Shown piece by piece: positions 21,541 through 34,400 of a stretch of DNA of 64,000 nucleotides (position 1 is its first letter; each line of letters begins with the position of its first letter). The notes under the pieces are model-generated. The model saw nothing but the letters and a program-made list of their open reading frames with translations, did not search any database and was not told the origin of the DNA. The stretch is taken from NCBI GenBank assembly GCA_026182355.1, contig JAPFBL010000555.1, forward strand, positions 196,501 through 260,500, given 5' to 3'. This DNA is from Hermatobates lingyangjiaoensis. Taxonomy: Eukaryota; Arthropoda; Insecta; Hemiptera; Hermatobatidae. The position numbers and the translations under genes are program-made.

Positions 21541-21867
21541 GGGAAGTGTTACAAACGAAGCAGGAACAGGAGATTCAAGCAAGTCATCTTAGATAATAAA
21601 ATGAGGAAAGTCGTTGTAGGAGCTGGGGCAGAGTCCTTCCAGTTGCGTAATCGTGGCCAGGAAGAGAGTGAAACCGGTAAACGAAACGAAAAGTGTGGTA
21701 TGGTGGGGGGTAGTGGGGTGTCCTTGGACGGAGGAGGGAGAGGACTGCAGCGAGCAGTGTTGCCAGTGGCTGCCTGCCTGTGCTTGGGGAAGTGTCAGTG
21801 AACAGTCCCCCCAGGAGCGCGTGAGTACTGTGTCCTGTGCCCCGCTGGATTTACACTGACTGCAGCC
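21541..21867 (+). promoter_or_regulatory. Tis11: Probable promoter and 5'UTR of the TIS11 gene
   Basis: A GC-rich, G-run-containing stretch just upstream of the start codon, in otherwise AT-rich DNA. Candidate features: an AT-rich AGATAATAAAAT near 21591 and a strong start context GCAGCCATG. A GCGTGAGTACTG sequence at about 21819 could act as a 5'UTR donor, with CTGCAG just before the ATG as acceptor; unproven. Short open frames here have no homology. Confidence 0.45.
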
Positions 21868-21921
21868 ATGTCCGCCGCCGTCATGCCACAGACTCTCTTT
21901 GACTTCAGCGATTTAATTAAG
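21868..21921 (+). CDS. Tis11: TIS11/ZFP36-family protein, coding exon 1
   Basis: Encodes MSAAVMPQTLFDFSDLIK (residues 1-18), donor AAG|GTACAA at 21921/21922, phase 0. The TLFDFSDLIK part matches the conserved N-terminal peptide of ZFP36L proteins (TxFDLSEVLCK-like), which is a short conserved N-terminal motif encoded by a separate small exon in that family. The ATG sits in GCAGCCATG, the first good start in the exon; a second in-frame ATG is codon 6. Preceded by a GC-rich 5' region. Confidence 0.8.
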
Positions 21922-24900
21922 GTACAATGCTTTAACAAAGCCATCCTTTTATTGTACATCCTTATATTTCATCTTCACCTGTTGATCTGAGTGCGGCACT
22001 GGCTTGTTATCACTAAAATTACTGAATTGTTTGATTTTGAGTTCTTGGCTTTTTACTTCTTTTGGTAAGTTTACTATATTTTAGAATATTTAAATTGATC
22101 AACTGAAAGTCTAAAGTTAAATCTTTCGAATTGCTGGCTATGGCAATGTGAAGTGTAAGAATCAGAACTACAAAGTTGCTATCATTATAATGTTCATGTC
22201 ATAGTAACTACTGACGGGAGTTTTTTTTTTCTTTCTTTAAATAATTATTAACAACATATCATGTTTTCATAAAGTTTAATTTTAAGTAATTAATATATTA
22301 GAAGGTAAAAGATAGAAATTTCTAATAATGTAATTTTAGTTTATTTTTTTGTTTCACTAACATCAGACATAGTCAGATTCAGACGTCTCTTATAAACTTC
22401 TTAAAATCAGTAGCCATATTTCATAGTTTCTCAAGTTTCTACTAAAGATTTGAGGTGATATTTATTATTGAATTTGCGTGTATGTAACGTCCTCAGTTTC
22501 TTTCTTGAGCCAATATCAATAATTCAGTAGTGCTATTCTTGTTTTAACTCTGCTTATTTATTATTGATTGATTTGTTTGTCTACGAGTAACCAAGAAAGT
22601 AAGTTTACCTGAAATACATGCAATGAATCAATGTTTATTGTTCAGCGATTGTACTAGTGTATTTGTAATAATAATAGTGACTAACTAACGATCTTACTCT
22701 GTATTATCATAGTTCGACCTTAGCTATGTTTTTGTTGGAATTCAAAATTATTGTTAGTTTACTAATTTTAAAAGAGAACTTAAATATTCTTTTTACATTT
22801 TAGTATACTCTCTGTAAGTGATTAATTAATTTTAGTACCCCGTTGAATATTTGCTCCATAAAGGATTATCATTTTCAAAGCAAAATAGTGTAACCTTAAC
22901 TTTTTTTTTGCTTGAATTGTCAACATTGGTTTTGTTTTTCTTATTTAGCTGCTGCTTGATGCCTTTTATTTTTCGTCCTTGAATATTAAACGTCGTTATA
23001 ATTGAAGAAACGTGACCGGGAGCTCTGAGTGGTCCTCTGTTCTATCTGTAAATGTGACTCCTCTAGATTTCGTTTAACAAACTTGAAAGGTAGTTTAAGT
23101 GATTTAGTAATATTTAATCAGCTTCTTGAGTTGCCTATTCAATGTAGTTGTGAGCAATAAAGTGGAAATGCTTTTAATCAAGTATGAGGGCGTCCTAAGG
23201 TCCAAAGAGATTAATATCTCAGCCTCGCTGACCCTTGTATGTGGGTGCCCTTATCTCGTAAGCATTAGCTTTCTTTACATCAAATACTTCTATTCAATCA
23301 TATTAAATATAATTATTGTCCTTTTATTTTAGTTTCTGTATTCATGTTTAGAGTAATGCATTAAGCGCCCTGATCTCAAAAACCCTTTGTTTCGTATTGG
23401 AATGTGTTAATTATGTGAATAGCATTGTTAAAACGGCGATAATGTATTATTTCTAAGGAATTGTTTATTGAGAATTAATTCAAGGCTGCAATGATAGATT
23501 TGAATTTCATTATTCTTTTGCAGATATTTATAAACATGACTTTTCCTTTTTTCGTTACATGTGTCTGCAGTAAACTACGACCGGTTATGTTAATTAATAG
23601 TTTCAACAACTATAATTCATTTAAGAAAGTGGTTCATTTATCCAAATCTTGGAACAGGGCTTAAATAAACCTTAATAATATAATAGTGTTAATGGAGTTT
23701 GATGAATTTATGCTTTAAAGTTCATATTAAATCAACTTGGATTTCGTTTTTAAGAATTATTTATTATGTTAGAACGTTTTATATTTTCTTGTGAAATTTA
23801 TAATGTTATTACATTTCATTCTTCGAGCAATGTTCGAACATAAAGTATTATTGAATTAATTTGATTAAATTAAGTTTTTAGAGCTGGTATGGGCGGTGAA
23901 GGGATATTCTGGTTATAAAGTCCAGTGTGATTGTATTCGAGGAAAGCATTGATAGGACAGCTATCATTATATCTTCTTCCATTCTGAGAAGCAGCTTTGT
24001 TTTTCTTTCAAATTGTTTGAATTGAAGTTTATTCATACCAACGTTTATTAGAGAGTCTGTATTTGAAAGATAGTTCTGTGTAAATGCTACTCATAAATAG
24101 TAACTTTAGTTTATATGCATATAAAGAATGAAATGTTTTCATAGAGTTTACTGGATTACACAAGTGCACTATTGTTGTTTTGTCTCGGTTTCCACTTGTT
24201 CATCTTTATTGTGGTAATGCCAAGGTTGACCTAATGAAACTTGGTGACATACGATAAAATAGTATTGTTTATTTATTGAGTAAAACTGACAACAGAAAAA
24301 GAAAAGTTCTCATATTCCAATATTTATTTAAAGAAATATATCTGTGCTAGTATTTGTTCTAAAGCAACATTTTCGTTTAGTATTCATCAAACTAAATATA
24401 TTAACAAGAAACTGGTATTACATCTGCTGCACGGGAATAACCTATTTACCAGTTTTCTTTATGTAATAACAAGAGTATTAATTTCAAGTTTCCACTTAGG
24501 TATTCTATTTTTTGTTTAATTAGAAAATGTATATGATTTCATTTTCCTTTTTCCCCAAAAATGAGTTTGTTAGACACAACGACTGTTTTTGGTCGGGAGG
24601 CAAAATAACGAATAACTATTAGGATAGGATTACAAGTCAGTAAAAATAATTGAAAGATGAAATTTAACACTCGATTTCTTTTCATTTTCCATATGCCCAA
24701 CATTGTGTTGCTTTTTTTTTTTTAAATAAGGGCTTTTCCATTCAGTCAATAGCGCTAATATTGTCATTACACAATAAATTACGGTTTTGAGGTTTCTTAA
24801 TAACATTTCTGACTTTATGTTCACCAATACTCGAAATACATTTTATTTTTGAGCTTTTTATAATGATCTATAATTTGTTGCGTAAACTATTGTTTTCACG

Positions 24901-26150
24901 TATCCTCGTCAAATATAATCACACACTGTTTTAGATTTGCTTCATTGTGAACAAGTATTTATGACATTTTGACAAATCCTTGTCGCAGAGGCCTTTACCT
25001 TTTGAACGTGTCCCGTTGCAGTACGAGAATTTATAGTTTATGATCTAAGATTGTCCATTAAATTAAACTTCATATTTTTTTTTACATTTGTCTAGTCCTA
25101 AAAAAATGGAATTAGTTAAGAATATTTAAAAAAAAAAAGTTTTGTCCTTGATTTATTTAAAATATAATTTATTTAATTTTAAATATTCTAAGATTTTAAA
25201 AAAAAAAATTTTTTAAATTCATTAACAATGTGGGAAAAAACTTTTTTGGTTGTTGTGTTTTGGACTGTGATAACAAAATCGTTGATACGTTTTGATGTTA
25301 TCATTGTGTTACCTTGACAGATCTTCAGAGTGACGGGAAGAATTAATAAATATTCCAGAATATTCATTTAAGCACATTCATCGTCTGGTTTGTTTATGGA
25401 AAGAACAGGTCAGCAATAAATTTCTGTAGAACTCTTATTATTATATATCAACTTTAATCGCATTGTCTATTTATAAAATTTATGGTTTATACTAACGTTT
25501 GTATAAATTTCAATCTTTGCAGTAAGATGAAATCTAATGAAATAGAATTGATTATATAATGACATAGTTTGTTGCCTGTAAATTTACAATTCATAATCGA
25601 AATTACGAATTTTTTGGCCTATCGTGGTTCTATTCGAACTGAAAAGTTACTACTCGCTTGTTAGATTAGCAAAATTATAAAATAAGATGTGTTTTTACTT
25701 AATCTTGTGCAATTTGTTTACTGCTTATTTAACTTGGCATTTCTTATTGATTTTTTTTTTAAAAAAATAAATTTTATGAATTAATAAGTTGAAATACAAA
25801 AAAAGTGTCATTTTGAAAAAATCATCATGTTACTGTAGAAAAAATAAAAGTAAAAGCATGTTTGAATAACTTTTTTAGTTTATTTTTTAAAATAAATATT
25901 AATCCAAAATTAAAATAACTTATTATTTCGTCGTTATTATTTAACTAGAAGAAAAATCATCTTCCATAGAAATTATAATTTGTAAATAATAAAAAAAAAT
26001 TCCTAGGATATGTTTATCTTTGAGAAAGAGCTTTTAATGTCAGAGGAAGTCAGTGAAGAGTTTTGGCTTGTGATTAGCACGCTTTCCTCTAGTATTTGAA
26101 CGTTTTAATCTAGTACTTAATATTGAATTATTTCGTATGCTTAGAAAATC
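21922..26150. other. Intron 1, left part: mostly unique AT-rich sequence
   Basis: No interspersed repeat, inverted repeat or exon recognised over 4.2 kb. The contrast with the repeat-dense remainder of the intron may mark conserved or regulatory intronic DNA near the promoter, but nothing specific is identified. Confidence 0.4.
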
Positions 26151-26171
26151 TTGCCCGACCAATTCTCGGAG

Positions 26172-26228
26172 AAAGGATTAGGAAGCCGTCGGTCTCAAGC
26201 CTGTACGATGTCAATTATTCGTTATAAT
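26172..26228 (+). repeat. SINE fragment
   Basis: GCCGTCGGTCTCAAGCCTGT and ACGATGTCA match the SINE body (17435-17455). Confidence 0.6.
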
Positions 26229-26434
26229 ACGCAAGGACGTGGTGTAGGACTTACAAGGGAAGTAAAAAATATCTCGGTTAGGTTGTGTCATCACCAGTGT
26301 TCTACTGTTAAACAACGATCTTTGGTAAATTACTACCTAACGGTAAAATGTTTCGTTTTGGTAAAATAGAAACATTTTGCCAAATACTTTTCGATTAATA
26401 GTTATCCAATACTAAATTCAAGAATATATATGTT

Positions 26435-26640
26435 CAAACCACAATATGAAATAGGGAAAGAAAAGATAAGATATTTCAACCACAACAAATGGTCTTCTTC
26501 AGAGTCAAAAAACCCAACATATTGTGGTTTGATCATTGATTGTTATTTCACGATCAACTTTTCTTTCCTGAGGACGCTGTTAAAAGGGTCGAAATATTGA
26601 ATGTGAGTCATAGAATGTTTTTTCACTCGTGTTTTTCAAA
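26435..26640. repeat. Two adjoining hammerhead-family half elements
   Basis: 26435-26550 is an ATGATCAAACC-family hairpin with minus core (AGATATTTCAACCACAACAA..CTTCTTCAG). 26551-26640 has a plus core: CTGAGGA (26568), GCTGTTAAAAGGGTC, GAA (26591), ATAT, T; this core type recurs in minus at 56386-56416. Confidence 0.7.
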
Positions 26641-26800
26641 TTGAAGAAGAGTAACTCTCAGAGTAAAGAAACACACGAACTGAAATTTTCTCCTTAAGAT
26701 GGATTTTGCGATAAATAGAGTTAGTAAGTGTGTTTCATTACTCTGTGTGTTTTCTCTTCTCCGATTTTGAACTTATGTATGTCCAGTTTGGATCGTCTTT
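26641..26800 (+). repeat. GTCCAGTTTGGATCGTC-family inverted repeat, eroded
   Basis: AAGAAGAGTAACTCTCAGAG and CTCTGTGTGTTTTCTCTTC face each other; the core CTTAAGATGGATTTTGCGAT is mutated. A better copy is 36430-36730. Confidence 0.65.
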
Positions 26801-26812
26801 TCGAATTATAGT

Positions 26813-26950
26813 ATATATATATATATATAAATCGGCCTTTGGAGCGATTCACATCTATTCCTGACGTCGAGGACATCGTCATATAGTAGTGAGTTAAGTG
26901 ATTTCTTTTCTGTGTGTTCTTTTGAAAATTCTAGTTTGTATATATATATA
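26813..26950 (+). repeat. (TA)n plus CTTTGGAGCGATT-family half element
   Basis: CTTTGGAGCGATTCACATC, CTGACGT (26861), GGACATC, then TATAGTAGTGAGTTAAGTGA and GAAAATTCTAGTTTG. The GAA of the core is mutated (GTC). Confidence 0.7.
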
Positions 26951-28375
26951 CTAAACGTTTTCTTATAACGACCATATATATTGAGCACTATTTTTCTTTG
27001 GTCCATTAACTCTGGATCAAACCTCGATCAAGAAAAATAGTGATATATATAACAAGATTTCATAATAACCACGTGAAATAAAAATGGATGTTTAAATCAC
27101 AGTAAGAAATCAGAAAAGAGACTGGATCTTAGTCTATTGATATACATATATCTATAACAAAATTATGTTTGTATAAACAAAAATTTACTTTTTTTTTGGT
27201 GGGAATCAGAAATATGAGAATACTTTTGCGGGGAAGGTAATATGCTGTGGCATTAGCGATGGGTCAAAGGTGTTACGTCACAGCTGGCAGTCGGCAGATC
27301 GTGTTACTACCTGGCACTCAAGGTAATACCTGCCCCCTTCAGAGTCCCACTGGACAATTATGCTCTAATCAAAACACTAGCAAAAAAAAACGGAGGTGGG
27401 GTGCAAAATAACCCAATAATATTGTATTGCTATCCAGTGGATATCTATTACTATGTAAATTGAAAAATTTCTTTTAGAAAGTCTGCATGTATATTCTATA
27501 ATACAACAAACTAATCCTCTTTAATATTAATATGCTATATAAAACTCGAAAAGACGAAACAAACTGGACATAATACGAGTTCGAGTTCAAAATCGAAGAA
27601 GAGTACGCACAGAATAAGGAAACATTAATATAAGGTTGTGATTGTCTTATGTTCGCATTTTTTGGGTCAAATAGCTGCGAAGTCATTTGATTTGGAATTG
27701 AATTACGCATTGGTAGTATGGGTATTATCATATTATGTGTATAATAGATTGTGTTGCAACCAGTTGTTCCTTATCCATATATGAATGATAGCAGAACTTG
27801 ATTGAAATTTGAATGCGTTAATAAGGTATTCATAGTAACGCTTGTGTAAGTTTTAATCATTACAATATGATGGATTTTAATGAAATAGAATCAATTAGTT
27901 TGTTGGTTGTAAATTTCGAATTACATTCAACATCGAAATTTCCAATTTTTTTGTCCTGTACAGGTTCTATTCGAACTTAAATGTTACAACTCCCTTGCTA
28001 AATTTGTAATATTATAAAGTAACATGTGGTTTTTACTTAATCTTGTGCTTTTTTTTCTTTTCTACTGATTTGAACTTCGCGTTTGTTCGTTAATTTTAAA
28101 AAATATATATTTTATGGATTAATAAGTTTAAATAGAGAAAAGAACTATCTTTTTAAATGCTTTTTTTTTAATAATTTAAGTTCTAATAAAAGTTGATTGG
28201 TAAGATTAATTTTATAACCTTCAATGACGCAGGAAACTCGCCTTACATATTCAATGTTTTTTGGTGAAGGGTTTTCATTGAAATGCCTTGGTGTTGTAGT
28301 TTTTAATTTTAGTTTCAAGCGTGTTAGTTCTTACTCTGCCGTTCCTGCCTTCCAATTTCTATAGAACTGTAGTTA
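26951..28375. other. Intron 1 sequence
   Basis: 27185-27370 has a GC-richer unknown block. 27555-27640 is a fragment of the GTCCAGTTTGGATC family (AAACTGGACATAATACGAG, minus). 27860-28140 resembles 25500-25790 in places (GATGxATTTTAATGAAATAGAAT; TTTTACTTAATCTTGTGC), suggesting a diverged local duplication. No exon recognised. Confidence 0.4.
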
Positions 28376-28683
28376 AGCAAATATATATATATATTTATAT
28401 ATGTGGATATATAACATACGGAGAATGCAATATTTTTTTTTACAAAATAAATACAATTTTCGAATGTTGTATGCATATTTAATAAAATAAAATTAATGAA
28501 AACCTTTTCTAAACTTAATATTTTTTTAATTTTTCTTTTTTCTGATTATTCTTGTATTTCTATCGTTATGATGATTTATACGTATTATAGGATTCTTGAG
28601 ATTTTAGATCTTATGTTTTAAACTACATCTCTCGCCGACTATTACACTAGTAATTGTGTTAATTGCAAAAACATGTTTTAGCC

Positions 28684-28713
28684 CTGAAGAAGACAAATAA
28701 ATGTCGAAACGTC
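28684..28713 (+). ncRNA. Hammerhead-like motif
   Basis: CTGAAGA (28684-28690), A, GAC/GTC hairpin with an 8-base loop, GAA (28706-28708), ACGT, C28713, then GGCGAG. GCC before and GGC after can pair as stem I. Same family as 1290-1321 with a shorter stem II. Confidence 0.5.
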
Positions 28714-29640
28714 GGCGAGAAAAATATTTTAAATTATAAGACCTAAACGGTCAAAAATCTTATAATATATGAATATTGGACCAAGAAAAGAAATGACTTG
28801 GTCCACTTATTACTCTCAACTTCTGGTACTGTAAAGAGTTTTATTATTTAATTAAATATAATTGCTTAAGATAGCATAAGAAGTCAGGTTAGTTGTGGAT
28901 ATGATAAGATCGCGGATTCATGATAAGTAGATGATATACGAAAGAATGGCCTTTTCGAGTGTTCAAGTTGTGGCGATATCAGGATGATCAAATGTGACTG
29001 TTTATTGGGAATCCAACTTATTCTTTATTTAAAAGGCTTGCTAAAATGAAATGGACGATTGGCGTGCCCTTGGGTGATGATACCTTCCATGAACTGCCCT
29101 AATGCAGTGCCTGTATTTCAAAATCGAATTCTCATCAAGTCCCCTCCGAACGGCATTATTCATTCATTCCTTTGAAGATGGCTTGTTTTTATTAAATCTG
29201 GGGGGGAAAGAAAAAAAAAAAAACATTTCTTCTGGCAGAAGTACACGTTTGTATTGTCCTTGTGGTGGGAGCAGTAACCTTCTAATTTATTCGTGTATAG
29301 TAACAGCAGGGATTAGTTTTCAAACCCTTGGTCTCCATCCAAACTCAGTGGGCGGAATGGTTTTCATTTCGTTGCCGATCGATTTTCAATAAGATAATAT
29401 GTTATGAGTACTAAATATAAAGCAGAGCATAACGTAACATATATAACCTGCCGTCGTAAACCTCAAATATTAAAAATAAAACCATCAAAACATTTTTCTT
29501 GAAATAACATTCTTTTCCTAACAAATGTAACATGGAAAATGAAACCTTCAGAAATTTATTTCTCAATATTATTTCATGGTTAATAATTTGCATACTGAGT
29601 TTGTTGAAGATCCAATTTAGTAAGTTTATGTTATGGTTAC
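28714..29640. other. Intron 1 sequence
   Basis: No repeat recognised. An open frame of 96 codons at 29102-29392 has no family signature. Confidence 0.3.
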
Positions 29641-29644
29641 TTAT

Positions 29645-29795
29645 TTTAGGGTAAAAAGCTAATGAAATAGTCTCCACGTATAGAAATTTAATGTGGAAGT
29701 AGTGACGAAGAACACTACGTTTTCGAAACACGTTGTTTATACTATTAAATTTCTATATGTGGAGACTATTTCATTAGCTTTTTACACTACTATTA
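29645..29795. repeat. Inverted repeat with hammerhead-like core
   Basis: GGTAAAAAGCTAATGAAAT...CATTAGCTTTTTACAC arms surround a plus core (GACGAAGAACACTACGTTTTCGAAACACGTT) at 29704-29735. Same family as 20569-20711 and 34215-34400. Confidence 0.75.
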
Positions 29796-32160
29796 TTTCA
29801 TGGTTAATGATTTTCATACTTTTTTTGAATTTCTAATTTAGTAACTTAAGGATATTTGCGCATTATATTCGCAGTTCTGCTAATTTGTCCTGGTTTTGAT
29901 ATATTGCTCGAAATACTAGTAACGAACAGCATTTTACCCAAATTCTTCTCATCAGAAGTAAGAAGTACTTAAGTTAAACTTGTATGAAGAAAATAGTGTG
30001 CCATATTAATACAGTTCAGCACAGTTAGACCTTTACACCTATTTAAAACTATAACTACATAAAATTGATATCGTAAGAAAAAGTTTTTATACAATTGTAA
30101 TAATATAATAATACATTATTCATCCATAGTGGTGACATTCGTACTTCATTCATTATAAATGTCATAGAAATCTTACTTATTTTTTTTTTTAGTTATTGGT
30201 TCGTCATTGGTTCATGATTGGGAACTTCTCGATTAGTTCAAGATAACGTAGACGTTCTTTTGGTTTGGTTTATTAGCCTGACTAGTGGTAGTGCATGGAA
30301 AGGGACGTTTTCGTAACGATCCATGAACTCATGGTGTCATATCGTCTCCAAAACTTACTCATTATATACCTAGGTTGTGTAATTCCTATGTAAGATATAG
30401 TAAATAGTTTTTTTCTTTTTCTTGGATAGACCTTGTCGAGTATACCGAAAAGATTATTCTACTTTAAGTACCATTGCGCTAGATGACTTAACATATTCAA
30501 GGACACTCAATCAAAACTGTTACATTTCTTTTTTTAATTAGTTACAAAAATGGATATGAAAGAACATTGCAAAGTGTTCTACCGGAATCAAGGGAACTGA
30601 CACACATCGGAGACCAGTTTCCTTTTAAACTAGGCCTCATTATTATCTGACTGTAAGATTTGCAATACCTCTTACATTTTAATGTAGTCATTGAAATAGT
30701 TAATAAGTTGTTGGTATCATACGTCACATAATAATAATGTCATGCATTATACTTACCTATAGTTTAGGGATAGCCTGCATGTCTCCAGCACAAAAGACTG
30801 GAGTACCGAATCTTGACCTGGATATTACATTTAGAAGTTGTGAAAATCTTGTGCACGCCATCCTCCAGAGAAGACGTAAAGTAGTAAATGACCGTGAGAT
30901 TGACAGTATCAATAACCTTGAGTAAAAGACAGCGTTTTAGTCTCCTTATGTATATTTTGATAAAAAATGGGTGACAAATAATAAATGAGGCAAACTTTTA
31001 TCTCTAGAAAATATCACCTTCTATTCACCCAATAGATTACTTCTTCATGATGACAACCACAGTCGAGTTCGACATTCCTTTCAAATAGTTCTAAAACCTA
31101 GTTCAGATTGAACTTGGAAAACCGGAAATTTGATTATTTCTTCTCTGAAGACCTTCAGACCCTTGTGTTCCTTGAATGTGTCGTGTCATTACTGAAATTA
31201 AATGAAACCTTGAAACCCATTACTGTTTCATTCAATCAGTGTAACATTTAAAAAATATCTTTAGAGTTCTTTGAATTAAAGCAATTTTAATTTCTAACTG
31301 TTTTAAGTGGACGAATAAAGTCATGAACTCTCTCACAATGATAGTCGTTTCTAACGCCTTATAGGTATAATTTTAACTATAGTAAAAAAAAATTAGAATA
31401 GATTTCATATATAGGTATTTTGTTGGGTAACCTACTAAGGCTCTGTGATATCTACCGTTTGACATACCATTAATTTAATTTAATTTTTTTTTTAAATGCA
31501 AGAAGTTGAAAAAGGTTTCATAATAAGTTAACACTCCTAAATTGTTGAACTCTACGGAGGTAGAAGCAGCATAGTTAAAGAAACCCAGGTATTAAAAACA
31601 TTTCAATAATGTCTTGGAAAGGTTATTTTACATTAAGTTGATCCATGGTCTAAAAGCATTGAGACACCTTTGTCTTGAAAAAAGTAAAAAAGTGTGTAAA
31701 GATTTTTTTTATAAACTTTTTTTAAATGCAGCGTGATGTAAGAGTAATAACTGCGATTTTTTTTTTCATGGCAATACTTTTATCTTGGCTTGCTGTGTGA
31801 TTAGACATTTTTCCTTTCAGAGGATGCGTGTTTTGCAACTGGCTTATCATGGTTGATAAATGAGACATCGAACAATAGAAGGGGATGTGAGGCAGAGTTG
31901 TTAGTGTGATGAGTGGAAAATTCCACAAGGCCGATCTGATTGGAAGTAGAAACTGCTGAATAATATATATATGTATATTGTTATGGGAAAAAACTTGGAA
32001 ACTAGATGGCTGGTGAATGAATGGCGGAAGAAGAGGACTTTGGGTAGGCGAACTCAGGTCAGGTGGTGTGTGGAGTTGAACTTAAGAATTGAGGAAGGAC
32101 ACCAAATCAGTCGTATCCTCGATTACTTATATATCAGTCAGTCCTCTTAGAACAGGTCGA
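29796..32160. other. Intron 1 sequence, mostly unique
   Basis: No exon or interspersed repeat recognised over about 2.3 kb. (TA)n at about 31962. Confidence 0.35.
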
Positions 32161-32289
32161 TAAATATATATATATATAAAGATTTCACATAAACACGTGA
32201 AATAACAATCAATGATCAAACCACAATAAGAAAATGGGAAAGCAAGACTAAGATCTTTCAACCGTAACAAGCGGTCTTCGTCAAAGTCA

Positions 32290-32325
<36 letters not shown>

Positions 32326-32326
32326 T
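32161..32326 (-). repeat. (TA)n-flanked ATGATCAAACC-family half element
   Basis: (TA)n, TTCACATAAACACGTGAAA, ATGATCAAACCACAATAAG, minus core at 32250-32284 (AGATCTTTCAACCGTAACAA..CTTCGTCA), then (TA)n again. Single arm. Confidence 0.8.
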
Positions 32327-32344
32327 TCTGTATTGATATATGAA

Positions 32345-33001
32345 CAGTGGTGTAGCATGGAGGGAGAGGTGGCATTTTGATTGAATGGGTAAAAATAAAA
32401 AAAAATTAAAAAATCATAAAAGACTAAAAAAAATCTGAATTTTGTTATATTTGTTTATTTGAGTAGGAAGGGGAGAGGCGGGGACCGCCCCGGGTGGCAC
32501 GTGCCAGGGGGTTGCATTTGCTGGGGTAAAATTAGAAGAAAGAAAAAATGATAAAATGCTAACAAAAAAGAAAACTGAAATTTTAAACCAAAATGATTTT
32601 TTATCGTCGTAATTGTTTTTATGTTTGTAATACTGTTTTTTTTTTGTAAAACGGATTTTTCAATTGTGATATTTGCTAATTAAAAATAAATTTATTTTAA
32701 ATTTCTCAAAACTATTTTGTTTTTAAAGTATTTGTTTGCGTAGCTAGTTAATTTAATTTAACGAATTTATTTTATGATTTAAATTATACGTTTTTGTTTT
32801 GAAAAATCTTTTGATGACGACTATATATGTATTCTAGTACTGCAATAAGATGAAAGTCTGGGACTAATAACAACAGTCTAAAATTGGATCCTTGATTCTA
32901 ATTCCATGAAAATAATGTTTTGAGGGTTTTCTGGAATTTCTGGAGATTATGTGAGCGGTCAGTGGAGGGGAGGAGGACAGAATTGTTTTACTACGTCACT
33001 G
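32345..33001. mobile_element. hAT-type miniature element with 8-bp duplication
   Basis: Left end CAGTGGTGTAGCATGG, right end TTTTACTACGTCACTG. Flanks TATATGAA (32337-32344) and TATATCAA (33002-33009) match 7 of 8. The longest member (657 bp) of the family also at 1395, 10463 and 11170. No transposase. Confidence 0.8.
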
Positions 33002-33009
33002 TATATCAA

Positions 33010-33800
33010 CGAATTTCTTAGTAGTATACAGATTTTGGATCATGAAGGATTTCCGTTTAGTTCGAAAAGTCGCCTTTGTAATTTCTCTGTATTTTTATTT
33101 ATTGTCATCCTCATTGAACAACAGCTAATTTGATTTTTATCCTGTCATCTGTTTATTTTAGTTAGCCATATGACTTTACAATATCTACTAATTAAATTAG
33201 TAATTTGTTTAATTGCAACAAAAATGTTAATAATTAAATAGTTGATTTATATAAATATTTAATTTAGCAACATAATTGAGTTTAATTATAATTTAATGAC
33301 GTGACAAGCAGTTGTTATTTAATTATCTTGTTTCGTGAAGGAATGGTTAGTTTTGTTGTATTTTTTGTTAAAAGGAGTTAGTTCTCCGATTCCATGATAA
33401 CTAACGTGGAAATGAGTTAGGGTTTATTAGATTTGAATAGTAGCATGTCATCTAAACCGTTACAATTAGCTTCCATTTTCTTTTAATAGATCAAATAACT
33501 TATTCTATATAATGAATTCATTGTTACTTTTTCTTCTTCATTTTTTATTACTTCTTGATAAGAAGTTCATCATAATTGAAAAGCAAAGAGGGTGTTGTTT
33601 AGAGATATTTTAATTCAAGTACGAATTATTGAGTTTTTATAATGAATGGCTTAGTTTTCCATCCGTGACAATGTTTCAACGTATTCATTATGGCTTCAAT
33701 TATGTATTACATCAGTCCTTATTAACGAATACTAGAATTATTAAAAACTGTGGGTTAATTAGGCAGAACAAGGGGTCCCCCACCATCTTGCCACATTAAG
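33010..33800. other. Intron 1 sequence
   Basis: Nothing recognisable. Confidence 0.3.
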
Positions 33801-33807
33801 TGTTCAG

Positions 33808-33948
33808 TTATAATATATATATATAAATGATCAAACCACAATAAGAAATGGGAAAACAAGACTAAGATCTTAGTCTTGTTTTCCCATTTCTTGATTCTAT
33901 TAACAATTCTCAATTATCATTGATTGTTGTTTCACGTGTTTATGTGAA

Positions 33949-33997
<49 letters not shown>
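33808..33997. repeat. Collapsed palindrome of the ATGATCAAACC family between (TA)n tracts
   Basis: 33844-33893 is a 50-base perfect palindrome with no loop, centred on AGATCT. That AGATCT is the stem III palindrome of the core in full copies (48038-48043), so the element has lost everything between the two AGATCT sites. Confidence 0.85.
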
Positions 33998-34000
<3 letters not shown>

Positions 34001-34019
34001 CAGAGTTATAACTAGAAAA

Positions 34020-34400
34020 CACAAAAAAAGAGACTAACACTGACAGTTCTCGAACATCCTGGCTGACTTGCCGTCTTCAGGAGAAAAAGGAAAAGAAGGA
34101 ACACAAAAGTCATAGTATATATACAATATATTTATACTATGTATTAATAAAATATTAACACAGAAAAAAAATTCTAACGTAGTGCAATCACTTATTATGT
34201 GGTATTTACTCATTGTAGGGTAAAAAGTTATTGAAATGGTCCCCACATATAAAAATTTAATGGTATAAACAACGCGTTTCGAACACTTAGTGTTCTTCCT
34301 CAGGCATTAACTAAGGGTGAGTAACGACACTCACACTTAGTTAATACCTGAGGGCACACACTACGTATATATGTTATACCATTTCAGTAACTTTTGACCC
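34020..34400. repeat. Hammerhead-family repeats
   Basis: 34030-34100 is a diverged minus core (CCGTCTTCAGGAG). 34215-34400 has the GGTAAAAAG arms and a very clean minus core at 34271-34303: CTGAGGA, A, GAACAC/GTGTTC hairpin, GAA, ACGCGT, T. Confidence 0.75.
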
